Source: Fretibacter sp964410285 (lineage in GTDB: Bacteria > Pseudomonadota > Alphaproteobacteria > Caulobacterales > Maricaulaceae). Taken from it: DNA of 64,000 bases. The position numbers and the translations under genes are program-made. Location: NCBI GenBank assembly GCA_964410285.1, contig CAYPFR010000001.1, forward strand, positions 1-64,000, given 5' to 3'. This document shows, piece after piece, positions 1-8,339 of the stretch. Position 1 is the stretch's first letter, and every line of letters starts with the position of its first letter. A model generated the notes under the pieces. The model searched no databases. It saw only the letters and a program-made list of their open reading frames with translations, and had not been told where the DNA came from.

Positions 1-148
1 TGCCGCTATGAACATCCGTAATAGAGACGTCAGACAGGCTCACATTACCCGTATTCGTAAACACGTAAGTATAAGTAATCACATCCCCAACAGCCACATC
101 CGTATCATCGGACGCCGTCTTGGTCAGCGTGCTATCCGGCGCAGGCGC
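1..148 (-). repeat. Perfect 148-bp in-frame duplication, copy 1
   Basis: Bases 1-148 are identical to bases 1042-1189. The offset of 1041 bases is divisible by three, so reading frame is preserved, and it spans three DUF11 units (units start about every 345-348 bases: 3, 351, 696, 1044). The match may extend left beyond the window edge. Confidence 0.95.
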
Positions 149-3100
149 AACCGCCTCAACCGAGACAGACTCGTCCGCCGTTACAGGCGTACCTGTCGGC
201 GGCACCGCAGACATGGTCGCCGTATTGGTGATATCATCACCCGCATCCACATCCGCCTGCGTCACCGTATAATCCGCTGTAAAGGTCGCGCTGTCGCCAA
301 CCGCAAGGCTCGCCACTGACACAGGGCTAATCGCGCCCAAAGTCCCCGTCCCGCTATGCACGTCAGAGACCGTGACATCAGACAGGCTCACATTACCCGT
401 ATTGGTCACAACATAGGTATAGGTAATCACATCACCCACAGCCGCATCAACCGTGCTCGACGCCGTCTTGACCATATCCGCCGCAGGCATCGCCGCCTCC
501 GGGATCACGCTCTCAGAGGCCGTAACAGGCGTAAACCCGCCAGGCGTCGTGGCGTCAGACGTCGCCGTATTCGTAATCGCGACTTCCCCATCTATATCCG
601 CTTGCGTCACCGCATAATCCGCCGTGAAGGTCGCTGTTTCGCCAGGGGCAACTGTCGCAACAGTCGCCGGCGTAATCGCGCCCAATGTGCCTGTGCCGCT
701 ATGGGCGTCAGAGACAGACACATCGCTCATCGTCGTATTACCCGTATTCGTAAACACATAGGTATAAGTGATCACATCACCCACAGCCACATCCGTATCA
801 TCGGACGCCGTCTTGCTCAGCGTACTCGCAGGCGCAAAGACTTCAGGACTAATGCTCTCATCCGCCGTGGCCGGCACATATGTCCCGCCCGCAGGCGTGG
901 CAGACGCCGTCGCTGTATTCGTAATCGCAGCCCCCGCATCAATGTCAGCCTGCGTCACCGTGTAATCTGCCGTGAAGCTGGCGCTATCGCCAACCGCCAC
1001 AACGCTCACAAGACCAGGACTCACAGCGCCCAATGTCCCTGTGCCGCTATGAACATCCGTAATAGAGACGTCAGACAGGCTCACATTACCCGTATTCGTA
1101 AACACGTAAGTATAAGTAATCACATCCCCAACAGCCACATCCGTATCATCGGACGCCGTCTTGGTCAGCGTGCTATCCGGCGCAGGCGCTAAGACATCAA
1201 CACTGGCTTGGAGCGTATCACCCGAACTATTCGTGTCGGGAATGTCAGATGTTGCCGCTGATGTGATATTTGTGATGGTGGTGCCTGCAGCTGACAAATC
1301 TACTATGCCCTCAAGCGTGAGCGTCGCCGTCGCGCCGCTTGCAAGGCTAGCTATCGTCCAATCTCCAGATATTTGACTATATGAGCCTACGGTGACAGCA
1401 CCGTTATTAGCTGTCGCATTGAGGCCCGCGGGCAGAAGGTCTTGAAGGGTAACATTGGGCGCCGCATCTGGCCCATTATTTGTAATCGTAATATCAAACG
1501 ACACAGTATCGCCTATATCAGGGGTCGTATCACCCGAGGCCAGCGTTTTAACAGTAACCAAATCAGCTGCTGGGACATATATAACGCCCACTGTTTCAGT
1601 GGCCGTCAAATCAGCTAAAGTCCCCTGCGCAGGGGTTGCTGTCATTGTGGCTGTATTTTCAATATCGACGGCCGCATCAACGTCGGCCTGCGTAACAACA
1701 TATGTGGCGGTGAAATCCAAACTATCGCCTGGCGCAATTGACGCGCTTGCAGGCGAAATCGCCGATAATGCACCGCTACCACTATGAACATCCGAAACTG
1801 AAACATTATTCAGCGTTACAGTTCCTGTGTTTTCAACAGTATATGTATAGGTGACAGTATCACCGACATCGGCGTCTGCATTAGGAGAAGCGATTTTTGA
1901 GAAGAGTGCTTCTGGCTGCGGCGCTGTTAAGGAGATAGATTCGTCAGCTGTCGGGGCGGTAATCGGGCCACGCTTAGGCGTGGAATTAGCTGTCGCCGTA
2001 TTCTCAATTGTTGGACCCGCATCAAGGTCCCCTTGGGTCACTGTATAGGTCGCTGTAAACACCTGCGTATCGCCTGGCGCCAAGTCATCTACACTGGCTG
2101 GAGACATAGCCGATAAAGTGCCTGCCCCCCCGTGGGCATCCGTGATATTGACGTTATCTAAAGTAATATTACCCGTGTTTTGAACAGTGTAAGTATACGT
2201 GATCACGTCGCCAAGCTCGACATTTGTGTCTTTGGACGCCACTTTCGTCAGTGTAATAGAGTTATTGGCGTCCGGACCTGGAATGGTCAACGTGCCCGAT
2301 ACATTGCCGAGAGTTCCTTCACTAGGTGTCGCCGTCACTTCGGCTGTATTTATGAAGACAATATCGTCATCGATATTCTGCTGGGTCACAACATGTTGTC
2401 CCGTACAGATCATCGACTCGCCTGGCGGGGTTCCACTAATATTGCCAGGTGACAATGTCGTTTGAGGACAAGAGACAGCCCCTGTAATAAAACTGTCGTT
2501 CACGACGACATTCGTCAATTGAACGGAGCCAATATTCGTGACTTCGAAGGAATAATTTATAATGTCGCCGACCGCTGTATACTCCGTAGCATCTGCGGTT
2601 TTAACAATTTCAATACCTGGCGCGACTTCCGGTGTTCCTGTGGCGTCAACACCATCTTGGAAAAACCATGCATTATCGCCGCGTGATGTATTTGAACCCG
2701 TATCATCATCACGAATATACGGGGTTGTGCCACCAACAGACAAAATATTTGACAAGACATTATTAGGAAGGTCGAACCAACCCGTACTGGTTTCGGATGT
2801 GCCTTGGTTACGGAAACAGTTTTCTGTACTAGCGATTTGCGTCGTACCCGTAAGGTTTGTCCGCTGAACATCATTAGGGCCTAGATCTGAAAGACTAGAA
2901 ACAGGAAGTCCGTTTACCTCAAAAGCCACATCTTGATAGTCAAAGTTTCCTGGACACGCATCTGCATCGCGAACCGTCAAGCGCGCGTAACCTTCAGCAA
3001 TTGAACCGCCAAAATATGCCGAGCACGATACAGAGCCGCAATTGAGAGTCTGCTCTGGGCCGAGCTGAAATACAGGGATACCTTGGAACGCCACAGGGAC

Positions 3101-3409
3101 TCCGGTTCCCGCAAACCCTTGGAATTGCGTGGAAGGATTCACAAACTGATAATATAAATTTCCGTTCGCCCCAACAAGAACAAACATCGTTCCACCAACG
3201 GGCGGATATGTGTTTGGAATCGGCCCGTGACCATTAGGGACTGTCTCGGTAAAGGTTGTTGCCTGAGCTGGGAACGCCACAAATAGGGTCGCCAGTACAA
3301 TAAAACTTATTGATAAAAGCTGAGATAACCAAAGTCGACACCCAGCAAATAAGCGGTTGCACGTAGCTTTAAGCATCAAGATCAAAAATTTATGCGTAGA
3401 GGTCAACAT
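1..3409 (-). CDS. Giant secreted DUF11-repeat protein (3' end outside window)
   Basis: The minus-strand frame stays open from ATG at 3409 to the window edge, so only the first 1136 codons are visible and the C-terminus is missing. Residues about 30-50 form a hydrophobic signal segment ending AFPAQA. An unrecognised N-terminal domain with a few cysteines follows (to about residue 270). Then come tandem repeats of about 115 residues with the DUF11 pattern (for example DVITYTYTVQNTGN, LSDVSITDVHSG, FTADYTVTQADIDAG). DUF11 repeats are beta-sandwich modules found in large surface or secreted proteins. The repeats near the window edge are almost identical at DNA level, unlike those nearer the start, which suggests recent amplification. 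An AGGTGG lies about 12 bases before the ATG. Likely a cell-surface or adhesive protein; no catalytic motif is seen. Confidence 0.85.
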   Translation of the reverse strand, partial: MLTSTHKFLILMLKATCNRLFAGCRLWLSQLLSISFIVLATLFVAFPAQATTFTETVPNGHGPIPNTYPPVGGTMFVLVGANGNLYYQFVNPSTQFQGFAGTGVPVAFQGIPVFQLGPEQTLNCGSVSCSAYFGGSIAEGYARLTVRDADACPGNFDYQDVAFEVNGLPVSSLSDLGPNDVQRTNLTGTTQIASTENCFRNQGTSETSTGWFDLPNNVLSNILSVGGTTPYIRDDDTGSNTSRGDNAWFFQDGVDATGTPEVAPGIEIVKTADATEYTAVGDIINYSFEVTNIGSVQLTNVVVNDSFITGAVSCPQTTLSPGNISGTPPGESMICTGQHVVTQQNIDDDIVFINTAEVTATPSEGTLGNVSGTLTIPGPDANNSITLTKVASKDTNVELGDVITYTYTVQNTGNITLDNVNITDAHGGAGTLSAMSPASVDDLAPGDTQVFTATYTVTQGDLDAGPTIENTATANSTPKRGPITAPTADESISLTAPQPEALFSKIASPNADADVGDTVTYTYTVENTGTVTLNNVSVSDVHSGSGALSAISPASASIAPGDSLDFTATYVVTQADVDAAVDIENTATMTATPAQGTLADLTATETVGVIYVPAADLVTVKTLASGDTTPDIGDTVSFDITITNNGPDAAPNVTLQDLLPAGLNATANNGAVTVGSYSQISGDWTIASLASGATATLTLEGIVDLSAAGTTITNITSAATSDIPDTNSSGDTLQASVDVLAPAPDSTLTKTASDDTDVAVGDVITYTYVFTNTGNVSLSDVSITDVHSGTGTLGAVSPGLVSVVAVGDSASFTADYTVTQADIDAGAAITNTATASATPAGGTYVPATADESISPEVFAPASTLSKTASDDTDVAVGDVITYTYVFTNTGNTTMSDVSVSDAHSGTGTLGAITPATVATVAPGETATFTADYAVTQADIDGEVAITNTATSDATTPGGFTPVTASESVIPEAAMPAADMVKTASSTVDAAVGDVITYTYVVTNTGNVSLSDVTVSDVHSGTGTLGAISPVSVASLAVGDSATFTADYTVTQADVDAGDDITNTATMSAVPPTGTPVTADESVSVEAVAPAPDSTLTKTASDDTDVAVGDVITYTYVFTNTGNVSLSDVSITDVHSG
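1042..1189 (-). repeat. Perfect 148-bp in-frame duplication, copy 2
   Basis: Identical to 1-148. Identity breaks at 1190 (t) against 149 (a), where the two units diverge abruptly. This is the pattern of recent unequal crossover or gene conversion between repeat units. Confidence 0.95.
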
Positions 3410-3663
3410 GGATATATCCACCTGTTGTAAATCGACGCGCCCTCTAACACTTGATGAAGCGATATGGTGAATAAAACTTTAAAATGCATAATATTAACAA
3501 AATGCAGAGTTTTAGGCTACTTTTGTTCATTTTCAGTTTAGAATAGTTAACTTGCAGGAAATGAACTGCTCTTAACTAGCTGATTTTTAATTAAAAATAA
3601 TAGTATCTCAAAAAATTTGTTAACCTTATAAGATTTGGCGGCTTGAAAAGCTCAAATTTTATT

Positions 3664-3696
3664 TAAAAGTTACACTTTTAAAGTGAGTTACACTTT
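3664..3696. promoter_or_regulatory. Two adjacent palindromes in the DUF11/hxlR divergent region
   Basis: The gap 3410-3882 is strongly A+T-rich and has no convincing gene. At 3664-3680 lies TAAAAGT-TAC-ACTTTTA and at 3680-3696 AAAGTG-AGTTA-CACTTT. The element AGTTACACTTT is directly repeated at 3668 and 3686, 18 bases apart. The pair sits between the divergently transcribed DUF11 gene and the HxlR gene, where an HxlR-family repressor commonly binds inverted repeats. Operator function is inferred. Confidence 0.5.
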
Positions 3697-3882
3697 GAGA
3701 GCCATTCACACTCTTTTTAAAAGTCCATGCCGTTGAAATGATTAGGAAAGACGATAGAAACAGTCTCTTGGCAAAACTAAGCGTCCATATACCTAGCTAA
3801 AATATACGGTTTACCTATTAGTTACCTTTTGAGTGTAGCTTTCAGACAGGGCGTATTGCAAAGTAACCGTAAGGGTAATTCA

Positions 3883-4275
3883 ATGCGCCGAAAAACGCCC
3901 CAAATCGCTCCCGATATATTCTATGATTTAGACTTCTGCCCTATTCGATCAGTCTTATCGAGGCTGTCCAGTAAATGGAGCCTACTCATTCTCACCCATC
4001 TTCATTTTGGGACACATAGGTTTTCAGAAGTTTTAGCGGCGATTCCCGATATATCTCAGCGCATGCTCACTCAGTCTTTGCGATCTCTTGAGCGGGACGG
4101 AATGGTCACGCGAAAGGTCACGCCATCCGTGCCTCCGCGCGTGGATTACAGCATTACCAAGCTGGGCAATGCCTATTTGGAGGCCCTTGAGAACTTGCTG
4201 CATTGGAGCCTGCAAAACAGGACAGAAATTGAAGCTAATCAAACCCACTATGATCAGGCGAAAAAGATAATCTAA
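3883..4275 (+). CDS. HxlR-family winged-helix transcriptional regulator
   Basis: 130 residues. The N-terminus has the family signature FCPIRSVLSRLSSKWSLLIL (a conserved Cys then K-W), followed by a winged helix that includes ISQRMLTQSLRSLERDGMV and the wing PPRVDYSITKLG. HxlR proteins are dimeric DNA-binding regulators, some sensing aldehydes or quinones through the conserved cysteine. ATG at 3883 is preferred over a TTG at 3829, because AAGGGT (3871-3876) lies seven bases before it and the homology starts after it. It diverges from the DUF11 gene; the palindromes at 3664-3696 are a candidate operator. Confidence 0.88.
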   Translation: MRRKTPQIAPDIFYDLDFCPIRSVLSRLSSKWSLLILTHLHFGTHRFSEVLAAIPDISQRMLTQSLRSLERDGMVTRKVTPSVPPRVDYSITKLGNAYLEALENLLHWSLQNRTEIEANQTHYDQAKKII

Positions 4276-4461
4276 ACTAGCCATGGGTAAACTTTTTTGA
4301 TTATTATAGCGTCGAAGATATTGTTTAGATTATTTCCAGTCCGCATAAGCAATTCACGGATAAACTGTGAGGTATGTCAGTCGCCTAAAGTTCAGTATTT
4401 GCAACAAGGGGATGATTAAAGCGGTTTATGAACTGCATGAGCTAGGTCACAATCTGAAGCT

Positions 4462-4900
4462 TCAAATATTAAATGTGTCAGTAACGTCTCTCGTCTTCAG
4501 TGTGGTGCACAGCTTCCAACTGATGATATAGCGCGAGAAGTCATCCAGCACGGTCGACAGGCACATCCAACCCGAACCGATTATCTTGAAGTACGTGAAG
4601 TCAGTCTGCCAGAGCTGGTTTATCGCCGTGGTTTTATCAAGGGACGCGCTAGCCGCTTTCATCCCGATAAACACAGGGCTGGAGATCAGATCATGGGCCT
4701 TTAACAAGCTGTAGACAGAACTTTCAGACACAAAATAGCCTTTGGTATCTGTAAACCGTACGGCCAGCTCACGCGGCGAGTTCTTACTCGCAAGCCCGCG
4801 CAACAGGTCCAACCCTTGCGTAATCTCGGCATCTCGGCCAAAGAAGATAGCCGCACCCTTGGTCTCCAGCGGCTCAAGACCCCTAAGATTTTGGTTACTT
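4462..4900 (-). pseudogene. IS transposase remnant (rve/DDE integrase-core type)
   Basis: The frame reads SPRELAVRFTDTKGYFVSES, then LLKAHDLISSPVFIGMKAA, then NQLWQTDFTYFKIIGSGWM and STVLDDFSRYIISWKLCTT. This is the start and middle of the retroviral-integrase-like catalytic domain of transposases of the IS3/IS481 type; the first two catalytic Asp are in QTDFTY and VLDDFS. The reading stops at DTFNI, before the third catalytic residue, and the homology decays above about 4900, so helix-turn-helix and C-terminus are lost. No terminal repeats were found. It abuts a broken dioxygenase gene on the other strand, as if insertion damaged that gene. Inactive relic. Confidence 0.8.
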
Positions 4901-4924
4901 CCAGATAGAAGACCGAAAATGCGC

Positions 4925-5425
4925 CGTTGTCTGGATTCCACCGGACTCTGTAGACGCGCAGAGCGGCGGAATGGAATATATTGCGGGTCACATCTCTGGA
5001 GTAAAAAATACGCACCTAATATTTTATTTGCCCAGTCAATCCATCCATTTTCGCCCTTTGAAAAACTTGAAGATATCGAAGCCAATCGTGAGTGTTACGA
5101 TATCGTATCTTTCGATGTTGAGCCAGGTGACGTGCTGATACACGATGTCATGACCATTCATGGATCAAGAGGAAATATCAGTAAGGACCGCATGAGACGA
5201 GCAATGTCCTTCCGCTATTGCGGTGACGATATCACATATTTGGATCGCCCGGGCGCTCTGGAACAGCCATATCTCGAAATCAGACTCAACGATGGAGACC
5301 CGTTATATTGGTCAGAGGACTATCCTCTGGTCTGGACAGAAACCGAAGCTGCAAATAATTTTTCATCATATCGCGACAAAAAACTAAGTAGCAGAATGGT
5401 AAACAAAAATTCTAATTTCTGGTAA
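4925..5425 (+). pseudogene. Phytanoyl-CoA dioxygenase-family gene, 3' fragment with frameshift
   Basis: The plus strand encodes VWIPPDSVDAQSGGMEYIA in one frame to about 4980. It continues in the next frame as GSHLWSKKYAPN and on through EPGDVLIHDVMTIHGSRGN and RRAMSFRYCGDD to the stop at 5425. These are typical PhyH (Fe(II)/2-oxoglutarate oxygenase) elements, including the distal iron-binding His of the IHGS motif and the 2OG-binding Arg region. One base is missing at about 4980-4986, and the N-terminal half with the HxD motif is absent, apparently replaced by the transposase remnant. The gene is dead. An oxygenase fits the halogenase/cupin cargo of the neighbouring island. Confidence 0.75.
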
Positions 5426-5457
5426 ACATTTGACAAATGAAAATCTTCTATGCTATT

Positions 5458-5486
5458 GAAATACAAGTATAATATACTTGTATTTC
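5458..5486. repeat. Perfect 13-bp inverted repeat beside the att-like site
   Basis: GAAATACAAGTAT - AAT - ATACTTGTATTTC, perfect over 13 bases per arm. It ends three bases before the att-like core at 5489. It is A+T-rich with no T-run, so it is not a normal intrinsic terminator. It could be a recombinase arm site, an operator or a cruciform. Confidence 0.8.
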
Positions 5487-5488
5487 GC

Positions 5489-5506
5489 CGCATCCCCGGT
5501 GCGCCA
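5489..5506 (+). other. att-like core repeat, copy 1
   Basis: CGCATCCCCGGTGCGCCA. The same 18 bases recur at 25479-25496 and, with one mismatch, at 37496-37513. It ends in CCA and resembles the 3' end of a tRNA or tmRNA, the usual target of tyrosine integrases. Integrase C-terminal scraps lie 60-130 bases to the right. At 5618-5642 the reverse strand carries GGTTCGAATCCC and again ends GTGCGCCA, another tRNA-3'-end-like piece, but no complete tRNA folds. Confidence 0.6.
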
Positions 5507-5577
5507 GTAATTCACTGTAAAAACTTCTAAAAGCCTGTGCTTTACTGCAATAGTCTGTGTTGGTATCCCTGCTTACC

Positions 5578-5620
5578 TCACTCTTGGGCTACATTTTGTG
5601 CTACAAAATGAGCTACTATG
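5578..5620 (-). pseudogene. Integrase C-terminal remnant
   Basis: Reads IVAHFVAQNVAQE then stop. A near-identical tail (KVAQFVAQNSAK) occurs at 25537-25612 and degraded forms occur near 25390-25434 and 37403-37437, in each case close to an att-like core. Recurrence beside the core suggests the tails of related site-specific recombinases whose bodies were deleted. The family assignment of this short tail rests on context. Confidence 0.4.
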
Positions 5621-5722
5621 GCGCACTGTTGGGATTCGAACCTTAACATCTTATGTAAACCACTCAGTAAATATATCACCATAGTAACTTAGCCCAGTGA
5701 CTTACTTTAGTTTGCGGGTTCA

Positions 5723-5893
5723 ATGGGTCGCCGCAACACAAAAAGCATTAAGATTACAATGAGTTGTGATGATAACGGACATCCCTACTCTAACCTTTCC
5801 CTTGTGAAAGAGAAAAAACTTCAATTTAGGTATTATACTGACGACCTGCAAAAAGAAGCTAAAGAATATGCAGAGGCTAGCAAGCCAATCTAA
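5723..5893 (+). CDS. Small ORF of unknown function
   Basis: 56 codons from ATG, product hydrophilic and Lys-rich, starting MGRRNTKSIKITM. No clear ribosome-binding site and no recognised family. It lies just inside the att-like site in otherwise empty sequence (5426-6078), so it may be a fragment of a mobile-element gene or chance. The rest of that gap shows only the palindrome, the att core and integrase scraps. Confidence 0.25.
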   Translation: MGRRNTKSIKITMSCDDNGHPYSNLSLVKEKKLQFRYYTDDLQKEAKEYAEASKPI

Positions 5894-6078
5894 TAAAAAT
5901 TTCAATGTCCACCCTCCAGCGAGGGACTTAGGTAACTAGCTCTTGGGTAGACTCATCCATTTCCTGCATTTGCTAAATAAGTCCGCGCTTCTCCCCCAAA
6001 AGTAGACATTAGAAAGCCTGAGGTAAATAATTCTATTTCTTATTTCCGATAAACTACAACGAACCTCTAGCTCAAAAT

Positions 6079-7278
6079 TCAATGGCTATTATTCTCTACT
6101 CGCAACCGTGGCGCCAACATGAATGTGAGCAGCACCAGTCCCGCTAGGACCACGAACGACAAGCGCATTCCTGTGATTTGCGCCACGAATCCAATAATAG
6201 GCGGGCCTAGCAACATTCCGCCATAGCCAAGCGTCGCTACGCTTGCAATAGCGTGCCCAGGGGCAACATTTGGATCGCGTGCTGCTCGCGAAAATACAAG
6301 AGGCATAACGACGGCATAGCCGACGCCCATTAAGGCGAAGCCGAATAGAACGAGAATAAGCGATTTTCCTGAAATTGCCATTACTAGCCCGAAGAAAGCT
6401 ACCGATGCGCTAATTCGGGTCGTTGCTATAGGACCGAGTCGTTCAACCATCACCCCGCCAAAAAGCCGCATTAGAACCATCATTATGCTAAAGATTGCGT
6501 AACCAAGTGCGGCCTGTGCTTCATTTGCATGCGCGACTAAGGTTAGAAATAAGGCGCTCCAATCAGCCATCGCTCCCTCGCCCATCGATACCGTAAAAGC
6601 GATCAATCCAACGAAGAGCAATGAGCCAGAAGGTAGGACAATAAATGGTTTTCTTTCGAACGGAGTTTGAGCGGTTACTATTAGATCTTGAGCTGGAATC
6701 ATGACAATTAACGCCAATGCGCCTCCGATGATGCTAACGAGGAGAAAGTGCGATATGGGTTCCAAACCAAAATTCACAGCGAAGTAACCGCTTGCGGCCC
6801 CTATACCGGCCCCGAGACTGAACATTGCATGGAAGATAGACATGCTGCTTCGTTTAACTTTTGCTTCTACCCGCGCGCCCCATCCATTCATCGCGACGTC
6901 TATTGCTCCATGGAGCACACCGAATACAAACAAAAGAAGCCCAAGCACAAGCGGCGTCTGCGCGAATGCAAGCGCTAGCAACGCAGGTGTATAAACCCAT
7001 GCGCACCTAACCGTAAGGCGATCGGCACCCCACCGTTCAGATAAAAAACCTGCCACCGGAAACGAAACAATCGCTCCCCCAGCTAAAGCTAAAAGCAGTA
7101 CGCCAAGGGCCCCCGGATCAAGGTCGAAGCGGTGCTTGAAGGCCGGAATTCGAGCAGCCCAAGCGCCAAATAACAGACCGTTTAGCGCAAAGGCAAAGAC
7201 GACGGCTCGCCACTGATTATATAACCACAACGATTTGCGTTTGGCTTGATCTAAGGGATGTTTGGTCGTCTTAAGCAT
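6079..7278 (-). CDS. MFS transporter (YbjJ/fucose-permease-like)
   Basis: 399 residues, close to the usual MFS length, with about 12 hydrophobic segments. Recognisable elements are LFGAWAARIPAFKHRFDLDP after TM1, the loop motif SERWGADRLTVR between TM2 and TM3, and HGAIDVAMNGWGARVE in TM4. These resemble the YbjJ-type proteins of unknown substrate. It sits in the inner membrane and probably moves a small solute by proton antiport or symport. GAGG lies six bases before the ATG. A 63-codon ORF upstream overlaps its start by eight bases, suggesting a two-gene operon. The substrate cannot be read from the sequence. Confidence 0.85.
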   Translation of the reverse strand: MLKTTKHPLDQAKRKSLWLYNQWRAVVFAFALNGLLFGAWAARIPAFKHRFDLDPGALGVLLLALAGGAIVSFPVAGFLSERWGADRLTVRCAWVYTPALLALAFAQTPLVLGLLLFVFGVLHGAIDVAMNGWGARVEAKVKRSSMSIFHAMFSLGAGIGAASGYFAVNFGLEPISHFLLVSIIGGALALIVMIPAQDLIVTAQTPFERKPFIVLPSGSLLFVGLIAFTVSMGEGAMADWSALFLTLVAHANEAQAALGYAIFSIMMVLMRLFGGVMVERLGPIATTRISASVAFFGLVMAISGKSLILVLFGFALMGVGYAVVMPLVFSRAARDPNVAPGHAIASVATLGYGGMLLGPPIIGFVAQITGMRLSFVVLAGLVLLTFMLAPRLRVENNSH

Positions 7279-7462
7279 AGAAAACCTCGATACTTGCCTC
7301 TGAGAATAGGGATAATACGAGAGGTGTTTCTAAATTAAGACGTTCTTGAAGAGCAGTTTGTCGGGTTTGTGGGTTATTAACATCAAGCATTGCAATATAA
7401 TGCGATATGCACACCATAACAACATTGCTAACAATTGGGGCGTGTGCAGACCGTGTCGCCAT
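7271..7462 (-). CDS. Small protein upstream of and overlapping the MFS gene
   Basis: 63 codons from ATG with GGAG seven bases upstream. Its stop lies inside the first codons of the transporter gene (eight-base overlap), an arrangement typical of translational coupling. The product starts MATRSAHAPIVSNVVMV and ends SEASIEVFYA; no family recognised. It could be a leader peptide, a small partner of the transporter, or the end of a decayed regulator. Confidence 0.4.
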   Translation of the reverse strand: MATRSAHAPIVSNVVMVCISHYIAMLDVNNPQTRQTALQERLNLETPLVLSLFSEASIEVFYA

Positions 7463-7661
7463 ATAATCGCTCCATCCTTAACTCATAATGTTAAAGTGCT
7501 GCAACGACCCACTAAGCCCGCAGGGTAAATCTGACATAATTATCAGTTTTTCACACTTTTAAAAAATTGATTGGATTTTTCGTTAAATTACTCGTTTACT
7601 ACTCCAAGTAAAAGATATACCCCGCCTCTATAAATCATAAGGACTAGAGCTGACTCTGGCC

Positions 7662-7696
7662 AAAAAAAGCCACCGCCCTCAAAAGAGAAACGGTGG
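7662..7696 (-). terminator. Intrinsic terminator (minus strand)
   Basis: On the minus strand: CCACCG, a 15-base loop, CGGTGG, C, then seven T. No protein gene ends just upstream of it. Between it and the duplicated leader at 7785-7912 lie two further perfect hairpins: CAGTGGA-GGGAG-TCCACTG (7704-7722) and AGCGTAT-G-ATACGCT (7739-7753). The transcript it ends may be a small structured RNA or the remains of a deleted operon. Confidence 0.6.
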
Positions 7697-7784
7697 AAGT
7701 TGCCAGTGGAGGGAGTCCACTGAATTCAATTACGCAAGAGCGTATGATACGCTGTGACCTAAATACGAATAAAGCTATTCGCCG

Positions 7785-7912
7785 TTAGACGTCTAAAAAT
7801 CATCTGACTCACAATATGAAAGCCTCAGGGAACGGAAACCCCCCATATAAAAACGTATTTTTTTTGAATTTTATCAATATGTTGCATTTATGTAACACAA
7901 ACTGAAATTCGA
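7785..7912 (-). repeat. Duplicated leader/promoter region, copy 1
   Basis: Diverged copy, same orientation, of 16067-16193, the region upstream of TBDR-A. Shared blocks are TTAGACG at the left, CGGAAA followed by CCCCC(A)CATA in the middle, and ATGTTGCATTTA then CTGAAATT at the right. Here no receptor gene follows on the minus strand; instead the sequence runs into the terminator at 7662-7696. The surrounding gap 7463-8101 holds no convincing gene. Confidence 0.6.
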
Positions 7913-8101
7913 AGTGAAAACGAGCCCACTTATAATCCCCACTAAAATGGGTGTGTTATCCTAAAAATAAAAGCTATTATATGCGATCTAATGATAAATT
8001 ATTATTAGATAACAGTCCCCTAGTGAGACAATTGATATATTTTGACGGGCAAGGAATTCTCGCCCAAATCTCCAGGCTCGTTTGTAAAATATTTAAAAAT
8101 T

Positions 8102-8302
8102 TTACAATTCTACCAAGACCGCTTCCCGCATCAAATTTTTCACAACCTTAAGCGCATTCAAACATCCCTGCTTACTAACGTATCCTTGGGGAGATTCTGT
8201 TCGAATTTGAGCCTTAGATATTAAACGCCACCGCCATTTATCATTCTCATCTTTGTAAACTTCAAAGCGTTTTGGGGGCAGCATTACTGTTGCTTGTGTC
8301 AT
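8102..8302 (-). CDS. DUF1508 (YegP-like) domain protein
   Basis: 66 residues containing one YegP-type module: FEVYKDENDKWRWRLIS, the GYVSKQGCLNALKVVK helix and a short tail. DUF1508 proteins are small cytoplasmic proteins of one or two such beta-beta-beta-alpha modules with poorly known function. The single-module length is normal. AGGA lies about nine bases before the ATG. It stands alone between integrase debris and the empty region to its left. Confidence 0.8.
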   Translation of the reverse strand: MTQATVMLPPKRFEVYKDENDKWRWRLISKAQIRTESPQGYVSKQGCLNALKVVKNLMREAVLVEL

Positions 8303-8339
8303 GATGAATATTCCTGTTTAGATTAAGTGTTAAGTAAAA

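Noticed and set aside
8..2867. Several plus-strand open frames with very basic or Ser/Val-rich products across the first 2.9 kb
   Set aside because: They are shadows of the minus-strand DUF11 repeats: product patterns recur with the repeat period and no ribosome-binding sites or families are seen.
4462..5085. Intact insertion sequence
   Set aside because: The transposase lacks its N-terminus, the third catalytic residue and any terminal inverted repeats or target duplication.
5618..5642. tRNA-like sequence (GGTTCGAATCCC ... GTGCGCCA on the minus strand)
   Set aside because: Only a T-arm/3'-end-like piece is present; no anticodon or D-arm and the acceptor has no 5' partner, so it is treated as att debris, not a tRNA gene.
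7951..8224. Two overlapping 60-66 codon plus-strand frames
   Set aside because: No ribosome-binding site, odd composition, and overlap with the antisense of the DUF1508 gene.
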